Shown here piece by piece: positions 41,044 through 48,920 of a DNA stretch of 61,653 bases. Origin of the DNA: Candidatus Woesearchaeota archaeon CG10_big_fil_rev_8_21_14_0_10_37_12 (GTDB taxonomy: Archaea; Nanobdellota; Nanobdellia; Woesearchaeales; ARS49). The stretch is from the NCBI GenBank assembly GCA_002762795.1, contig PCYA01000010.1, forward strand, positions 10,418-72,070. The letters are read 5' to 3'. The stretch's first letter is position 1; each line of letters starts with the position of its first letter. A program made the position numbers and the translations under genes. The notes under the pieces were generated by a model. The model had not been told where the DNA came from. It ran no database searches and saw nothing but the letters and a program-made list of their open reading frames with translations.

Positions 41044-41973
41044 CTATCTTCCCTTTGGTTTCTTTTTCTGTTTCTTTAATTCTTTGTCTAACTTTAATTT
41101 CTCAAGAAGTTCCTTATACCGATTTCTAATTGTAACTTCAGTAACACCAGCAACATCAGCAACTTCTCTCTGTGTTCTTTTTTCACCGTGCATTAAAGCT
41201 GCTACATAGAGTGCTGCTGCAGCGATTCCAGTAGGACCACGTCCTGATGTTAATTCTGCTTTTTGTGCTTGCTCAAGTATTTCAACAGCTTTGCTTTGTG
41301 TTTCTGCATTAAGTTTTAAGCTTGATGCAAATCGTGCAATGTAATCTGCTGGGTTGCTTGGCAAGATTGTTAATCCTAGTTCGCGAGTTACAAAACGATA
41401 TGTTCTGCCAATTTCTTTTTTTTCTATGCCTGATGCTTCAGAAAGTTCATCGAGTGTTCGTGGCACTTCGTGTCGTCTGCAAGCTGCATATAATGCTCCT
41501 GCTACAACGCTTTCCATTGATCTGCCTCGTACGAGTCCTCGTTGGACTGCTTGGGTGTAAATCATTGCTGATTCTTCTTCTACCATTTTTGGCAGTTTTA
41601 AGAATGAACTTACTCTTTTCAGTTCAGCTAATGCCAGTTTAAGGTTTCTTTCTATTGCAGTGCTTATTCTGTACTGCCATTTTCGTAATCTGAAGAATTT
41701 GTTTCTGTCTTTGCTTGCTAATTGGAAAAGGTCTGCTTTTTGTCCTACTTCTGTTCCTAATCCTTGGTCAAATTGGGTGTAGGTCATTGGCGCGCCTGTT
41801 CTTCTGCGCCCGCTTGAATCACCGTCTTCAAATTCACGCCATTCCTGGCCGAATTCTACCATTTTGTCTTCTATAACAAGTCCGCAGTCTCTGCACACTA
41901 TTTCGCCTTTATCACGGTTTACAAAGAGATTTATACTTCCACAATCTGTGCATTTTTTAACATAATGCTGCAT
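41044..41973 (-). CDS. tfb: Transcription initiation factor IIB
   Basis: A 309-aa TFB that bridges TBP-TATA and RNA polymerase. The N-terminal zinc ribbon has CTDCGS and CRDCGLVI. The B-reader region follows (WREFEDGDSSGRRRTGAPMT), then two cyclin folds, the first with SMESVVAGALYAACRR and the second with RGPTGIAAAALYVAALMHG and a terminal helix-turn-helix, TQREVADVAGVTEVTIRNRY. ATG 41973 is preferred to GTG 41982 by ribosome binding site spacing. Confidence 0.95.
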   Translation of the reverse strand: MQHYVKKCTDCGSINLFVNRDKGEIVCRDCGLVIEDKMVEFGQEWREFEDGDSSGRRRTGAPMTYTQFDQGLGTEVGQKADLFQLASKDRNKFFRLRKWQYRISTAIERNLKLALAELKRVSSFLKLPKMVEEESAMIYTQAVQRGLVRGRSMESVVAGALYAACRRHEVPRTLDELSEASGIEKKEIGRTYRFVTRELGLTILPSNPADYIARFASSLKLNAETQSKAVEILEQAQKAELTSGRGPTGIAAAALYVAALMHGEKRTQREVADVAGVTEVTIRNRYKELLEKLKLDKELKKQKKKPKGR

Positions 41974-42052
41974 ACAAGCCACCTTTTGTTTCTTTTCTCA
42001 TGAAAGAAACATATATTTCCCAAAACAATTATATTTTTATACTACTTTTGAT

Positions 42053-42070
42053 GAAATATATAAACCTTTC
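42053..42070 (-). promoter_or_regulatory. BRE/TATA promoter of tfb
   Basis: On the minus strand GAAAGGTTTATATATTTC lies about 80-95 nt before the tfb start. It shares the AAAGGTTTATATA core with the CRISPR and 13.1-kb promoters. A leader of about 60 nt is expected. Confidence 0.6.
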
Positions 42071-42251
42071 GGTAGTTATTTATATATGTGGCTTTTTTGG
42101 GACTTTTTCACCATGCCTTTTCTCTGATTTCTTGATGATTGCTTTGTTGATTTATTCTATTGTCCTTCAACATCATCAAAAGAATACCCTTACACATCGT
42201 GTTTTATGCACCTCTCAAAAAAATTAGATTATTTTCCGCAAAGTTTGGCAA

Positions 42252-42587
42252 TTAAATAACTCTTCCACCACCGCACGATCCTACTTGCTGGAAATACGCA
42301 GGGTGTGTTGGTGTGCTTGATTCTACTTGGCATGCGTTAATACATGCTTGTGTTTTTTTAGTAAAATCTGCATATTTTGGTGTTATGACATGATGTAATT
42401 CAAAGAAGTTTCCTTGTTGTGTTCTGCAACAGCAGATTGTTAATTCTGTTTGCACTAGCTTTACGTTTATTGGAGGGGAAATAAATGCTTTACCAGCAAT
42501 TTCATCATAAATAAAGTATATTGCTCCTAGTGCTACTAAAATAACAAGTATAATTATAATTGTTTCTATTTGTTTTTTTTGTTTCAT
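42252..42587 (-). CDS. Membrane-anchored small Cys-rich protein 3
   Basis: A 111-aa protein with one N-terminal helix (TIIIILVILVALGAIYFIYD, about 9-28) and an outer Cys-rich domain containing TICCCRTQQG, ACINACQ and VGSCGGG. It is the last of three adjacent genes with the same plan, starting 3 nt after the preceding one. Function is not recognised. Disulfides and surface exposure are likely. Confidence 0.6.
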   Translation of the reverse strand: MKQKKQIETIIIILVILVALGAIYFIYDEIAGKAFISPPINVKLVQTELTICCCRTQQGNFFELHHVITPKYADFTKKTQACINACQVESSTPTHPAYFQQVGSCGGGRVI

Positions 42588-42589
42588 GT

Positions 42590-42970
42590 TTACCTGAACG
42601 AACAGTATCCGTCATGCATATCAACAATAAAGTATCCTCTATCAATTAAGTTCTGTTGAATAAATGGATCGTTTACTCCACAGCCAGTGTATGCTTGTTG
42701 TTTTAACTGTGATGCTCTTTCTGGATGTTCGCCGTACACACAGCGAATGTTGCAAATGTTTGAATAATCTTCGATTCCTGCAGCGTATTGTGCTTGTAAT
42801 TGTTCTTTTTTCCACATTAATTGTCCTAATGATATTGTGTCTGTGACTGCTTGACCATGTTTTCCCTGAACTTGCCAGATGTAATAGAATGCACCTGCTG
42901 CAACGATAACAGCAATGACTAGTCCTGCAACTGCAAGAGTTACATGATTGTTTTGTTTTTTGTTTTTCAT
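42590..42970 (-). CDS. Membrane-anchored small Cys-rich protein 2
   Basis: A 126-aa protein with a Lys/Asn-rich head and one membrane helix (VTLAVAGLVIAVIVAAGAFY, about 10-29). The outer part has CNIRC, GCGV and a final GYCSF. Its start overlaps the stop of the first gene (ATGA), so translation is coupled. A longer upstream start overlapping that gene is disfavoured. No family is known. Confidence 0.6.
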   Translation of the reverse strand: MKNKKQNNHVTLAVAGLVIAVIVAAGAFYYIWQVQGKHGQAVTDTISLGQLMWKKEQLQAQYAAGIEDYSNICNIRCVYGEHPERASQLKQQAYTGCGVNDPFIQQNLIDRGYFIVDMHDGYCSFR

Positions 42971-43233
42971 GGGTTTAATGTGCATAATCCTTCTTGTGAA
43001 AAGACTCTTCCTCCTGTAGTGTATCTTTGACATGCAATATTGCAACTGTCTTCAAAGGTTTGTATCTGTGAACGTACCAAGAGATCTCCTTGATCTGTTA
43101 AAATGTTGCAACAACAAGATATGTAGTTTTGTGTTATTGCTGCTCCAGTGTTTCCGGATTCTATAATGATATAACCTGTTACGGCTATGACTGAAAGAAC
43201 TAAGATGCCTATTGTTGCATATGTTTCATCCAT
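42967..43233 (-). CDS. Membrane-anchored small Cys-rich protein 1
   Basis: An 88-aa protein: MDETYATIGILVLSVIAVTG begins a single membrane helix and is followed by an outer domain with ISCCCNIL, SCNIACQ and a final CTLNP. It is the first of three coupled genes with the same architecture and CCC or CxxxC motifs. A short AT-rich promoter region (TTTAAGT near 43260) is shared with divergent rlmH. Confidence 0.6.
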   Translation of the reverse strand: MDETYATIGILVLSVIAVTGYIIIESGNTGAAITQNYISCCCNILTDQGDLLVRSQIQTFEDSCNIACQRYTTGGRVFSQEGLCTLNP

Positions 43234-43283
43234 GCAATCATCAAATAAAGGAAAGTATTTAAGTTGTTTGTATGTACTGTACG

Positions 43284-43685
43284 ATGATGAAAATTCGTTT
43301 TGTAGTTGTTGGGAAGCCTTCAAGAGAGTTTTTGTCTGTTATTGTTGATTTTGAAAAGCGTTTGCCAAAGTATTGCTCTTTTGAAGTATTTGAAGTAAAA
43401 GATGAGTCAGGAGTTGAAAATAAGCTAAAAGGCACAATTGTTGTTTTGGATGTTAGGGGAAAACAACTTTCTTCAGAAGCGCTAAGTAGCTGGCTGAGAG
43501 ATAAGGAGGCTGTAACTTTTGTTATTGGCGGAGCAGAAGGGTTATCCTCAAAGGTTAAACAAAAAGCGAACTTTTTGTTATCTTTCTCACAAATGACTTT
43601 TCCTCATCAGCTTGCAAGGTTAATATTAACAGAACAAGTTTACAGGGCGTTTACAATTTTAAAGAATGAAAAATATCATAAATAA
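43284..43685 (+). CDS. rlmH: 23S rRNA pseudouridine-1915 N3-methyltransferase
   Basis: A 133-aa SPOUT methyltransferase that modifies the pseudouridine in helix 69 of large-subunit rRNA. FVIGGAEGLS, QMTFPHQLARLILTEQ, YRAF and the terminal YHK are diagnostic. ATG 43284 and 43287 are adjacent; either gives the same fold. RlmH is mainly bacterial and occurs in a subset of archaea. Confidence 0.92.
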   Translation: MMKIRFVVVGKPSREFLSVIVDFEKRLPKYCSFEVFEVKDESGVENKLKGTIVVLDVRGKQLSSEALSSWLRDKEAVTFVIGGAEGLSSKVKQKANFLLSFSQMTFPHQLARLILTEQVYRAFTILKNEKYHK

Positions 43686-43698
43686 AGCACAACTAATT

Positions 43699-44175
43699 TT
43701 ATTCGCCAGCAGAATTATCATTTCCATATTTGTCCGGAAGATTTGTTTCGCTTCCTGAACTGCTGTGGTATTTTGCGCCAAAATCTTTTTCTGCTTCAAC
43801 TCCTGGAACTCCAAGACCTCTTTGAAGCAACGCACGTGTTCTCTCTTTCAAAGCATCTTTTCCTGTTGCTCCTGAAGTTACTGGTGGATAGAAATTTCCT
43901 ACTTTATCAGAATCAACAGTTGTGGTATCTATTATGTCAACTGTTCCTCGCTCTTGAATTTCTTCAAGAACTTCAGCTGCAGTTTCTCCTGTTTCGCCAG
44001 TTCCCACAGCAGTTTTTTCAGGTTCTGCATCTTCAACAGGCTTGTAATCATCTGTTGAAACAGCGCCACTTATTCCTGGAACTGCTACTTTTTTGCCAAC
44101 TGTTTTTGATTCGCAGGCAGCAAGAAGTAGGAATGCTGCAATTAATGTTATTAGCAACACAACTTTTTTGTTCAT
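43699..44175 (-). CDS. Lipoprotein of unknown function
   Basis: A 158-aa protein with a signal helix and lipobox (FLLLAACES, Cys near residue 21). The mature part is acidic and rich in Thr, Gly and Glu, with no recognisable fold. It is probably tethered outside the membrane. It converges with rlmH. The upstream region runs into the hairpin/tRNA-Ser cluster. Confidence 0.6.
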   Translation of the reverse strand: MNKKVVLLITLIAAFLLLAACESKTVGKKVAVPGISGAVSTDDYKPVEDAEPEKTAVGTGETGETAAEVLEEIQERGTVDIIDTTTVDSDKVGNFYPPVTSGATGKDALKERTRALLQRGLGVPGVEAEKDFGAKYHSSSGSETNLPDKYGNDNSAGE

Positions 44176-44309
44176 GCTGTAATTTCTGCGTGGTTGTATA
44201 TTTAAACTTTTTGCGTGTGCAGTGAATAGATTGTACTTCACCGCCCAGATTCCAAGAAAAGCAGAGCTTTTCTGGACCAGAGAACTTTGTTCTCTTGGTA
44301 CTTGAAAAC

Positions 44310-44392
44310 GCTACGACCCGGATTTGAACCGGGAAATCCTTTCGGAAACCGATTTTCGAGACCGGCGCACTACCAGGTTATGCGATCGTAGC
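44310..44392 (-). tRNA. tRNA-Ser (CGA)
   Basis: A complete class II tRNA. The acceptor stem is GCTACGA/TCGTAGC, the anticodon stem is CCGGT/ATCGG with loop CTCGAAA (anticodon CGA), the long variable arm is TTTCCGAAAGGATT and the T arm is CCCGG-TTCAAAT-CCGGG. It has no intron. Two broken relatives lie just upstream. Confidence 0.92.
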
Positions 44393-44410
44393 AAGCGTTT
44401 TCAAGTTGCT

Positions 44411-44503
44411 CAGAAATTCATACAATTCTATGTAACTTCTTGTGAATTTCTGACATGTCGAGGAATCACAAATTCCTAGACATCCCAAAAGTCGTAGACT
44501 TTT
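44411..44503. repeat. Palindromes between tRNA-Ser and its first broken copy
   Basis: CAGAAATTCA (44411-44420) pairs with TGAATTTCTG (44443-44452); GAGGAAT/ATTCCT-type (44459-44477) and CAAAAGT/ACTTTTG (44485-44503) hairpins follow directly. The last abuts the point where the broken tRNA copy loses its 3' T-stem. Confidence 0.7.
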
Positions 44504-44625
44504 GATATGAACCGGGATATCCTTTCGGTTATGAAAACGAAGTTTTCAGAACCCCTGAAAAACTTTGTTTTTCATGGGAAACCGATTTTCGAGACCGGCG
44601 CAGTACCGTATTGTGCCACGTCGGC
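44504..44625 (-). pseudogene. Broken tRNA-Ser-like copy with two inserted hairpins
   Basis: It begins GCCGACG-TG and keeps a D arm, the anticodon stem-loop CCGGTCTCGAAAATCGG (CGA) and the variable arm, but two palindromes split the variable arm: TGAAAAC/GTTTTCA (44532-44548) and TGAAAAAC/GTTTTTCA (44556-44574). The T arm stops after CCCGGTTCATAT and is replaced by another palindrome. The matching acceptor strand is not seen. It cannot make a normal tRNA unless the inserts are removed and the 3' end is supplied from elsewhere. Confidence 0.8.
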
Positions 44626-44649
44626 AATTAAGTGGTTTCCGAGTTCCCC

Positions 44650-44743
44650 AAAAATTCTGTGTTTTATAAATTTATGGAACACAGAATTTTTGCGATGACT
44701 TGACAAACCAAGTTTGTCGAGTTCTAGGAAATTTTCAATTTCC
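44650..44743. repeat. Palindromes between broken tRNA-Ser copies
   Basis: AAAAATTCTGTGTT (44650-44663) pairs perfectly with AACACAGAATTTTT (44678-44691). GACAAAC/GTTTGTC (44702-44718) and GGAAATT/AATTTCC (44727-44743) follow. The last abuts the T loop of the second broken copy. Confidence 0.75.
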
Positions 44744-44813
44744 TCGAAACCGGGAGATCCTTTCGGAAACCTGTTTTCGAGACCGGCTCAGTGCCAGATT
44801 GTGCCACGATGGC
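44743..44813 (-). pseudogene. 3'-truncated tRNA-Ser-like copy
   Basis: It starts GCCATCG-TG and has a weak D arm, anticodon loop CTCGAAA (CGA), the class II variable arm and CCCGG of the T stem, then runs into a GGAAATT/AATTTCC palindrome. The 3' T strand and acceptor strand are missing. The acceptor sequence differs from both other copies, so it is either an old duplicate or derived from another tRNA-Ser. Confidence 0.75.
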
Positions 44814-44878
44814 AATATTTTCTAACTTTTTCTTCAGAAGTTTTTAAAGCTTGCCTGACATAGTTTTAGGGGAATATT

Positions 44879-45403
44879 TTGAATCTGGAAACTATTGTTA
44901 AATCGTGTAAAAAAGCCTGTGCTTTTGCTGAGCGGTTTACATATGAGATTGTAATTAAAAAACCTGACGAAAAGGATGAGCTTAAATTACGTGTTGGTTT
45001 GGTAACAAAAGCGCAGGATTATTCTGGAAAATTATTTGGTTTAGTAACTGACGCATGGATGGGTACGCCTTGGGAGTTTGGAGTGTATAATTATGCGCAA
45101 AGTTGTTCAGAAGTGTTTCAACTTGGCGTTGTGAATGATGCAATGGAATGTGCTGATTTGCAAATTGGTTTGGTGAATCGTGTAAAAAAAGCAACAGGTG
45201 GCTTGCAGTTTGGTGTTGTTTGTTATGGTAGACGAGCACGTTTTTCATCATCTGCAACAGCACAAATTGGTTTATTTTGTGTTGCAAAAGGCAAAGGAAC
45301 ATATGATCAATTAGGCTTAATCACAGTTCGTTTAGGTGATTCATGGAGAGATACAAGAATAACACCGTTTTATGGGCGCAAAAATTGGGAAGATAGTGAA
45401 TGA
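44879..45403 (+). CDS. QxGLVN-repeat protein of unknown function
   Basis: A 174-aa protein made of short repeats such as VGLVTKA, FGLVTDAW, LGVVNDA, IGLVNRV, FGVVCYG and LGLITVR, spaced about 15-25 residues. This suggests a beta-helix or beta-barrel-like stack, as in surface repeat proteins with GLVN motifs. No signal peptide is seen. A TTG start at 44879 preceded by AGGGGA is the best start. Function is unknown. Confidence 0.6.
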   Translation: MNLETIVKSCKKACAFAERFTYEIVIKKPDEKDELKLRVGLVTKAQDYSGKLFGLVTDAWMGTPWEFGVYNYAQSCSEVFQLGVVNDAMECADLQIGLVNRVKKATGGLQFGVVCYGRRARFSSSATAQIGLFCVAKGKGTYDQLGLITVRLGDSWRDTRITPFYGRKNWEDSE

Positions 45404-45404
45404 T

Positions 45405-45749
45405 TTAATTCATTGGTTGTATCGCGATTGGTGGTTGACTTTTGTTTCTGAAATAAGCAAAAACATATTTGCCTTGCAATTGTACAGATCGCTCAGCTTT
45501 CATTTCTGCCAGAAATTTAGCGTATGTTTCTGGGCCTTCAAGTTCAAACTTGTACGGTGTGTGCCGGCCTTCAAGTTTTAATCGTAGTTCAAGGCTGTCA
45601 GAAGAACTTTCGCCAGCATCACCAAACAAGCCAAGTTGCCCGGATCTGCCAGGAACGACTTTTGCATCAGTTATTTCAACTTGCACTGGACTGTTACCTT
45701 TCAAAACTATTTTTTGTTCTCCTCGTCTAAAGTAAATCGTGCCAGGCAT
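45405..45749 (-). CDS. Protein of unknown function, 114 aa
   Basis: A soluble, beta-rich-looking protein beginning MPGTIYFRRGEQKIVLKG. It contains GQLGLFGDAGESSSD and LEGPETYAKFLAEMKAERS. No signal peptide or known domain is present. It converges with the QxGLVN gene (1-nt gap) and is divergent from transketolase across repeat copy C. Confidence 0.55.
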   Translation of the reverse strand: MPGTIYFRRGEQKIVLKGNSPVQVEITDAKVVPGRSGQLGLFGDAGESSSDSLELRLKLEGRHTPYKFELEGPETYAKFLAEMKAERSVQLQGKYVFAYFRNKSQPPIAIQPMN

Positions 45750-45789
45750 GAATTTTTTAAGTTCAGAATACGTTTAAACCTTTCCTTTT

Positions 45790-45912
45790 AGGCAATTTTG
45801 AATAAGTCGCTTATTTGGTGTTGGGCGTTAAACGCCTTTCAATTTTATCGTCGATATTTAAAATTGCCTTAGGAAAATTTGACTCTATTTTTATAGTTAT
45901 TTAAAGTTTCCT
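45790..45912. repeat. AACTTTG structured repeat, copy C (diverged)
   Basis: GGCAATTTTGAATA (45791-45804) pairs with TATTTAAAATTGCC (45855-45868); AACTTTG/CAAAGTT in copies A and B has become AATTTTG/TAAAATT, keeping pairing by compensatory changes. The inner hairpin is GGCGTT/AACGCC. The right stem is AGGAAAATTTGA/TTTAAAGTTTCCT with one mismatch. It lies in the 226-nt space before transketolase. Confidence 0.75.
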
Positions 45913-45975
45913 TTAATTTTTAGAATTTATTTCTTAAACCAAACCATTATAAAGAAATAATTCATTGTCAAGTGT

Positions 45976-47775
45976 ATGAAAAAAGAGGCTGTGTTAAAAA
46001 GTATAGCGACGCGTTTGCGCATTCGTTCTATTCAACTTACAACAAAAGCAGGAAGTGGCCACCCTACAACTTGTTTAAGCATGGCGGAACTTATGGCTTG
46101 TTTATTCTTTGATGAGATGAAATATGATATAAGAAATCCAAATAATTTGGGTAATGATGAATTTGTGTTAAGCAAAGGTCATGCAGCTCCTATTTTGTGG
46201 GCATCTTATGCTGAAGCTGATTTAATTTCTGAAAAAGAATTGCAAACGTTCAGACAGTTTGGTTCGCGTTTAGAAGGCCATCCTACTCCGAGAATGCAGT
46301 GGATAAAAGCAGCTACGGGAAGTTTAGGTCAAGGCTTGGCGGTTGGTTTGGGCATGGCATTAGCTGCAAAGTTGCAAAAAGCACCAAGCAAAGTTTTTGT
46401 TATGCTTGGTGATGGTGAATGTGCAGAAGGTTCTGTTTGGGAGGCTGCTGCGCTTGCCGGAAAATACAAGCCAGATAATCTTGTTGCAATTCTTGATGCA
46501 AACAGACTAGGACAATCAGGAGAATCTTTGTACGGACATGATATAAAAAATTGGCAAAAAAGATTTGATGCAATCGGTTGGAAAACATTAACAATAGATG
46601 GTCATTCTATTCCGCAAATTTTAAACGCGTTTGTTTCTGCAAAAAAAGCAAAGGGTCCTGTGATAATCATTGCAAAAACAGTCAAAGGGAAAGGTGTTTC
46701 ATTTTTAGAAAACAAAAATGGTTGGCATGGCAAAGCGTTAACAAAGGAGCAGAAAGAGAAGGCATTTAAAGAGCTGGGAAGTATGCTCGGAGTTGATTCA
46801 AAAAAATATGTTGAAAAGCCAAAAAAATTTATCAAGCACATTTCTTCTGACTTCAGACTACAAACTGTGAACTACAAACAAGACGAACTTGTTGCAACAC
46901 GTACTGCGTTCGGTAATGCATTAAAAACTCTTGGCAAAAATCAATCATTAATCTCTCTTGATGGAGATGTTCAAAATTCAACGTATTCAGAGTATTTTAG
47001 CAAAACATATCCGAAACAGTTTGTTGAGTGTTTTATTGCTGAGCAAACAATGGTTGGTGTTGCGCAAGGTTTTGCTATACGAGGTTTTGTTCCTGTTGCA
47101 AGTACATTTGCGTGTTTTTTAACAAGAGCACATGACCAGTTACGAATGGCTGCTATTTCCAAAGCAAACATCAAATTATGCGGTTCACATTGTGGCGTGT
47201 CTATTGGCGAGGATGGTCCATCACAAATGGGCCTAGAAGATTTAGCATTATTCAGAAGTTTACCTGAAAGTATTATTTTGTATCCTTGCGATGCTGTTTC
47301 TGCAGAAAAATGTACTGAGTTGATGGTCAAACATAAAGGATTATCTTATTTACGCACAACTCGTCCAAAAACACCAATAATTTACAAAAACACTGAAAAC
47401 TTCAAAATTGGAGGGTGCAAAATATTAAAACAAAGCAAGTCAGATAAATTTATTATTGTTGCAGCAGGAATAACTGTTCATGAAGCGTTAAAGGCTACAA
47501 AAAACACAAACAATGTGTGTGTTGTTGATGCATATTCTGTCAAGCCATTGGATGAAAAAACAATCAAACAAATAACAAAAAACAAGAAAGTGATTGTTGT
47601 TGAAGACCATTATCCTGAAGGTGGTTTGGGTGAAGCTGTCAGAAGTTTAGGAATAAATTTGGCAGAGCATTTGTGTATTAAACAAATTCCGCAATCTGGA
47701 AAATCAGCTGATTTGATGCAAGCATATGGAATTGATGCGCAAGCAATCAAATCTGTCGTGAAAAAATTGTTGTAA
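45976..47775 (+). CDS. tkt: Transketolase, single-chain
   Basis: A 599-aa thiamine diphosphate enzyme of the pentose phosphate network. GSGHPTTCLS (27-36), the ThDP/metal motif GDGECAEGSVWEA (about 144-156) and the late EDHYPEGGLGEAV are typical. Many archaea encode separate N- and C-terminal transketolase subunits; here both halves are in one chain, slightly shorter than bacterial enzymes. It may supply ribose phosphate for the nucleotide genes nearby. Confidence 0.93.
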   Translation: MKKEAVLKSIATRLRIRSIQLTTKAGSGHPTTCLSMAELMACLFFDEMKYDIRNPNNLGNDEFVLSKGHAAPILWASYAEADLISEKELQTFRQFGSRLEGHPTPRMQWIKAATGSLGQGLAVGLGMALAAKLQKAPSKVFVMLGDGECAEGSVWEAAALAGKYKPDNLVAILDANRLGQSGESLYGHDIKNWQKRFDAIGWKTLTIDGHSIPQILNAFVSAKKAKGPVIIIAKTVKGKGVSFLENKNGWHGKALTKEQKEKAFKELGSMLGVDSKKYVEKPKKFIKHISSDFRLQTVNYKQDELVATRTAFGNALKTLGKNQSLISLDGDVQNSTYSEYFSKTYPKQFVECFIAEQTMVGVAQGFAIRGFVPVASTFACFLTRAHDQLRMAAISKANIKLCGSHCGVSIGEDGPSQMGLEDLALFRSLPESIILYPCDAVSAEKCTELMVKHKGLSYLRTTRPKTPIIYKNTENFKIGGCKILKQSKSDKFIIVAAGITVHEALKATKNTNNVCVVDAYSVKPLDEKTIKQITKNKKVIVVEDHYPEGGLGEAVRSLGINLAEHLCIKQIPQSGKSADLMQAYGIDAQAIKSVVKKLL

Positions 47776-47820
47776 AATGAATCAGAAACCTTTTTAAGTG
47801 TTTTATTTGGCAGTTTTTGT

Positions 47821-48288
47821 ATGAATGATGTATATTTATCTCGAGCAAAAGAAGCACTTGGAACGCATAAAGTTCGTGTTGTAGAAGCTTCGTTTGGTTA
47901 TTTGGTAATCAAAGGAAATGACAGAGAGCTTGACGGTGCTAATCTTTTGGGCTTTGAACTTGATTTAACTGGCAGAGTATTGCATGAGCGTGTTGCAATT
48001 CTTGAGCGCGGTGTTGGAATCAGAAGTCATGAAGAAACATCTGCAGAAGTTGTAAAAAATGTTGGCGATACTGATTTACAAATCGTGTTTCCACATGATA
48101 AACAATTAATCCGTCCAGGAGAATTAAGGTACAGTGTCGCTCCTTCTGGCAGTGATCTTGGACGAGGATTTTATCATGGGTTTGACATAACAGATGGTCC
48201 GGGCTTGTTGTATGTTGCAAAAGCATTGCATCCTGAATTTGTTGAGGGTGATTCTTTCAGGGTTCCTGATAATTCTTACAAACAATAA
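47821..48288 (+). CDS. Protein of unknown function, 155 aa
   Basis: A soluble protein beginning MNDVYLSRAKEALGTHKVRV. It has DLTGRVLHERVAILERGVGI and GPGLLYVAKALHPEF. No membrane segment or familiar domain is recognised. The upstream TTTTTAAGTG about 25 nt before the ATG suggests a leaderless transcript. Confidence 0.55.
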   Translation: MNDVYLSRAKEALGTHKVRVVEASFGYLVIKGNDRELDGANLLGFELDLTGRVLHERVAILERGVGIRSHEETSAEVVKNVGDTDLQIVFPHDKQLIRPGELRYSVAPSGSDLGRGFYHGFDITDGPGLLYVAKALHPEFVEGDSFRVPDNSYKQ

Positions 48289-48392
48289 AAATATTTACTT
48301 TGAACTATCTGCTTCTTACTTCTAACCTCTAACTTCTTACCACTTACAATACGTACTTAATGTTTAAATAAGAACTCTTGCTTAATGATATT

Positions 48393-48920
48393 ATGAGAAA
48401 GCTTCCGTCATGGTTGGAACTTGTTGAAAAGTTTGTTGATAAATCAATTCCATTCGTACTTGTTCTGCTTACTGCATTGTTAATCGTAGAGTTTTTTCAT
48501 TTTGCAGATAATTATTTGAGTTGGATTCATGCAGCTGATTCTGTGATTGTTGGATTTTTTGTTGTTGATTTGTGCTTCAAATGGTATAGGACAAGAAACC
48601 TGTTAAAATTTATGAAAATGTATTGGATTGACATTATTGCTGTGTTTCCATTCTATACTGCATTTAGATTGTATGCATCTGTTCGTGATCTTACCTTTAT
48701 TGGAGAACAAACACAAAAAGTTTTGCACGAGGCTGTTTTGTTGAGGGAAACAAGATTATTAAGAGAGGGTGAATTTGCTGCAAAAGTAGCGAGTCAGACA
48801 CGCATTCTTCGTTACGGTCGTTTTGTGCGTGTTTTTGCAAGAGTGTTGCGTTTGTTCAAAGCTCGTTTTTACATTACTCACTGGCAATTAGATGATGTTT
48901 CAAAAAGAATAAGACATTAA
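48393..48920 (+). CDS. Voltage-sensor-like membrane protein without pore
   Basis: A 175-aa protein with about four hydrophobic segments matching the voltage-sensor part of ion channels (AADSVIVGFFVVDLCFKWYR and FMKMYWIDIIAVFPFYTAFR). The Arg-rich segment near the C terminus has RILRYGRFVRVFARVLRLF. The pore loop and S5-S6 helices of potassium channels are absent. It could be a sensor, a proton channel-like protein or a truncated channel. It converges with deoA with a 4-nt overlap. Confidence 0.65.
   Translation: MRKLPSWLELVEKFVDKSIPFVLVLLTALLIVEFFHFADNYLSWIHAADSVIVGFFVVDLCFKWYRTRNLLKFMKMYWIDIIAVFPFYTAFRLYASVRDLTFIGEQTQKVLHEAVLLRETRLLREGEFAAKVASQTRILRYGRFVRVFARVLRLFKARFYITHWQLDDVSKRIRH

Noticed and set aside
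42000-42227. 75-aa hydrophobic frame on the plus strand
   Set aside because: It lies over the tfb promoter on the opposite strand, has no ribosome binding site and is rich in T-run-coded Ile/Phe/Leu. It looks like a chance frame.
44507-44698. 63-aa frame in the tRNA-Ser cluster
   Set aside because: It is entirely made of broken tRNA sequence and palindromes.
44310-44813. A tRNA-Sec or an ordinary tandem tRNA array
   Set aside because: All three anticodons are CGA, not TCA, and two copies lack 3' ends, so they are not functional tRNA genes of another type.
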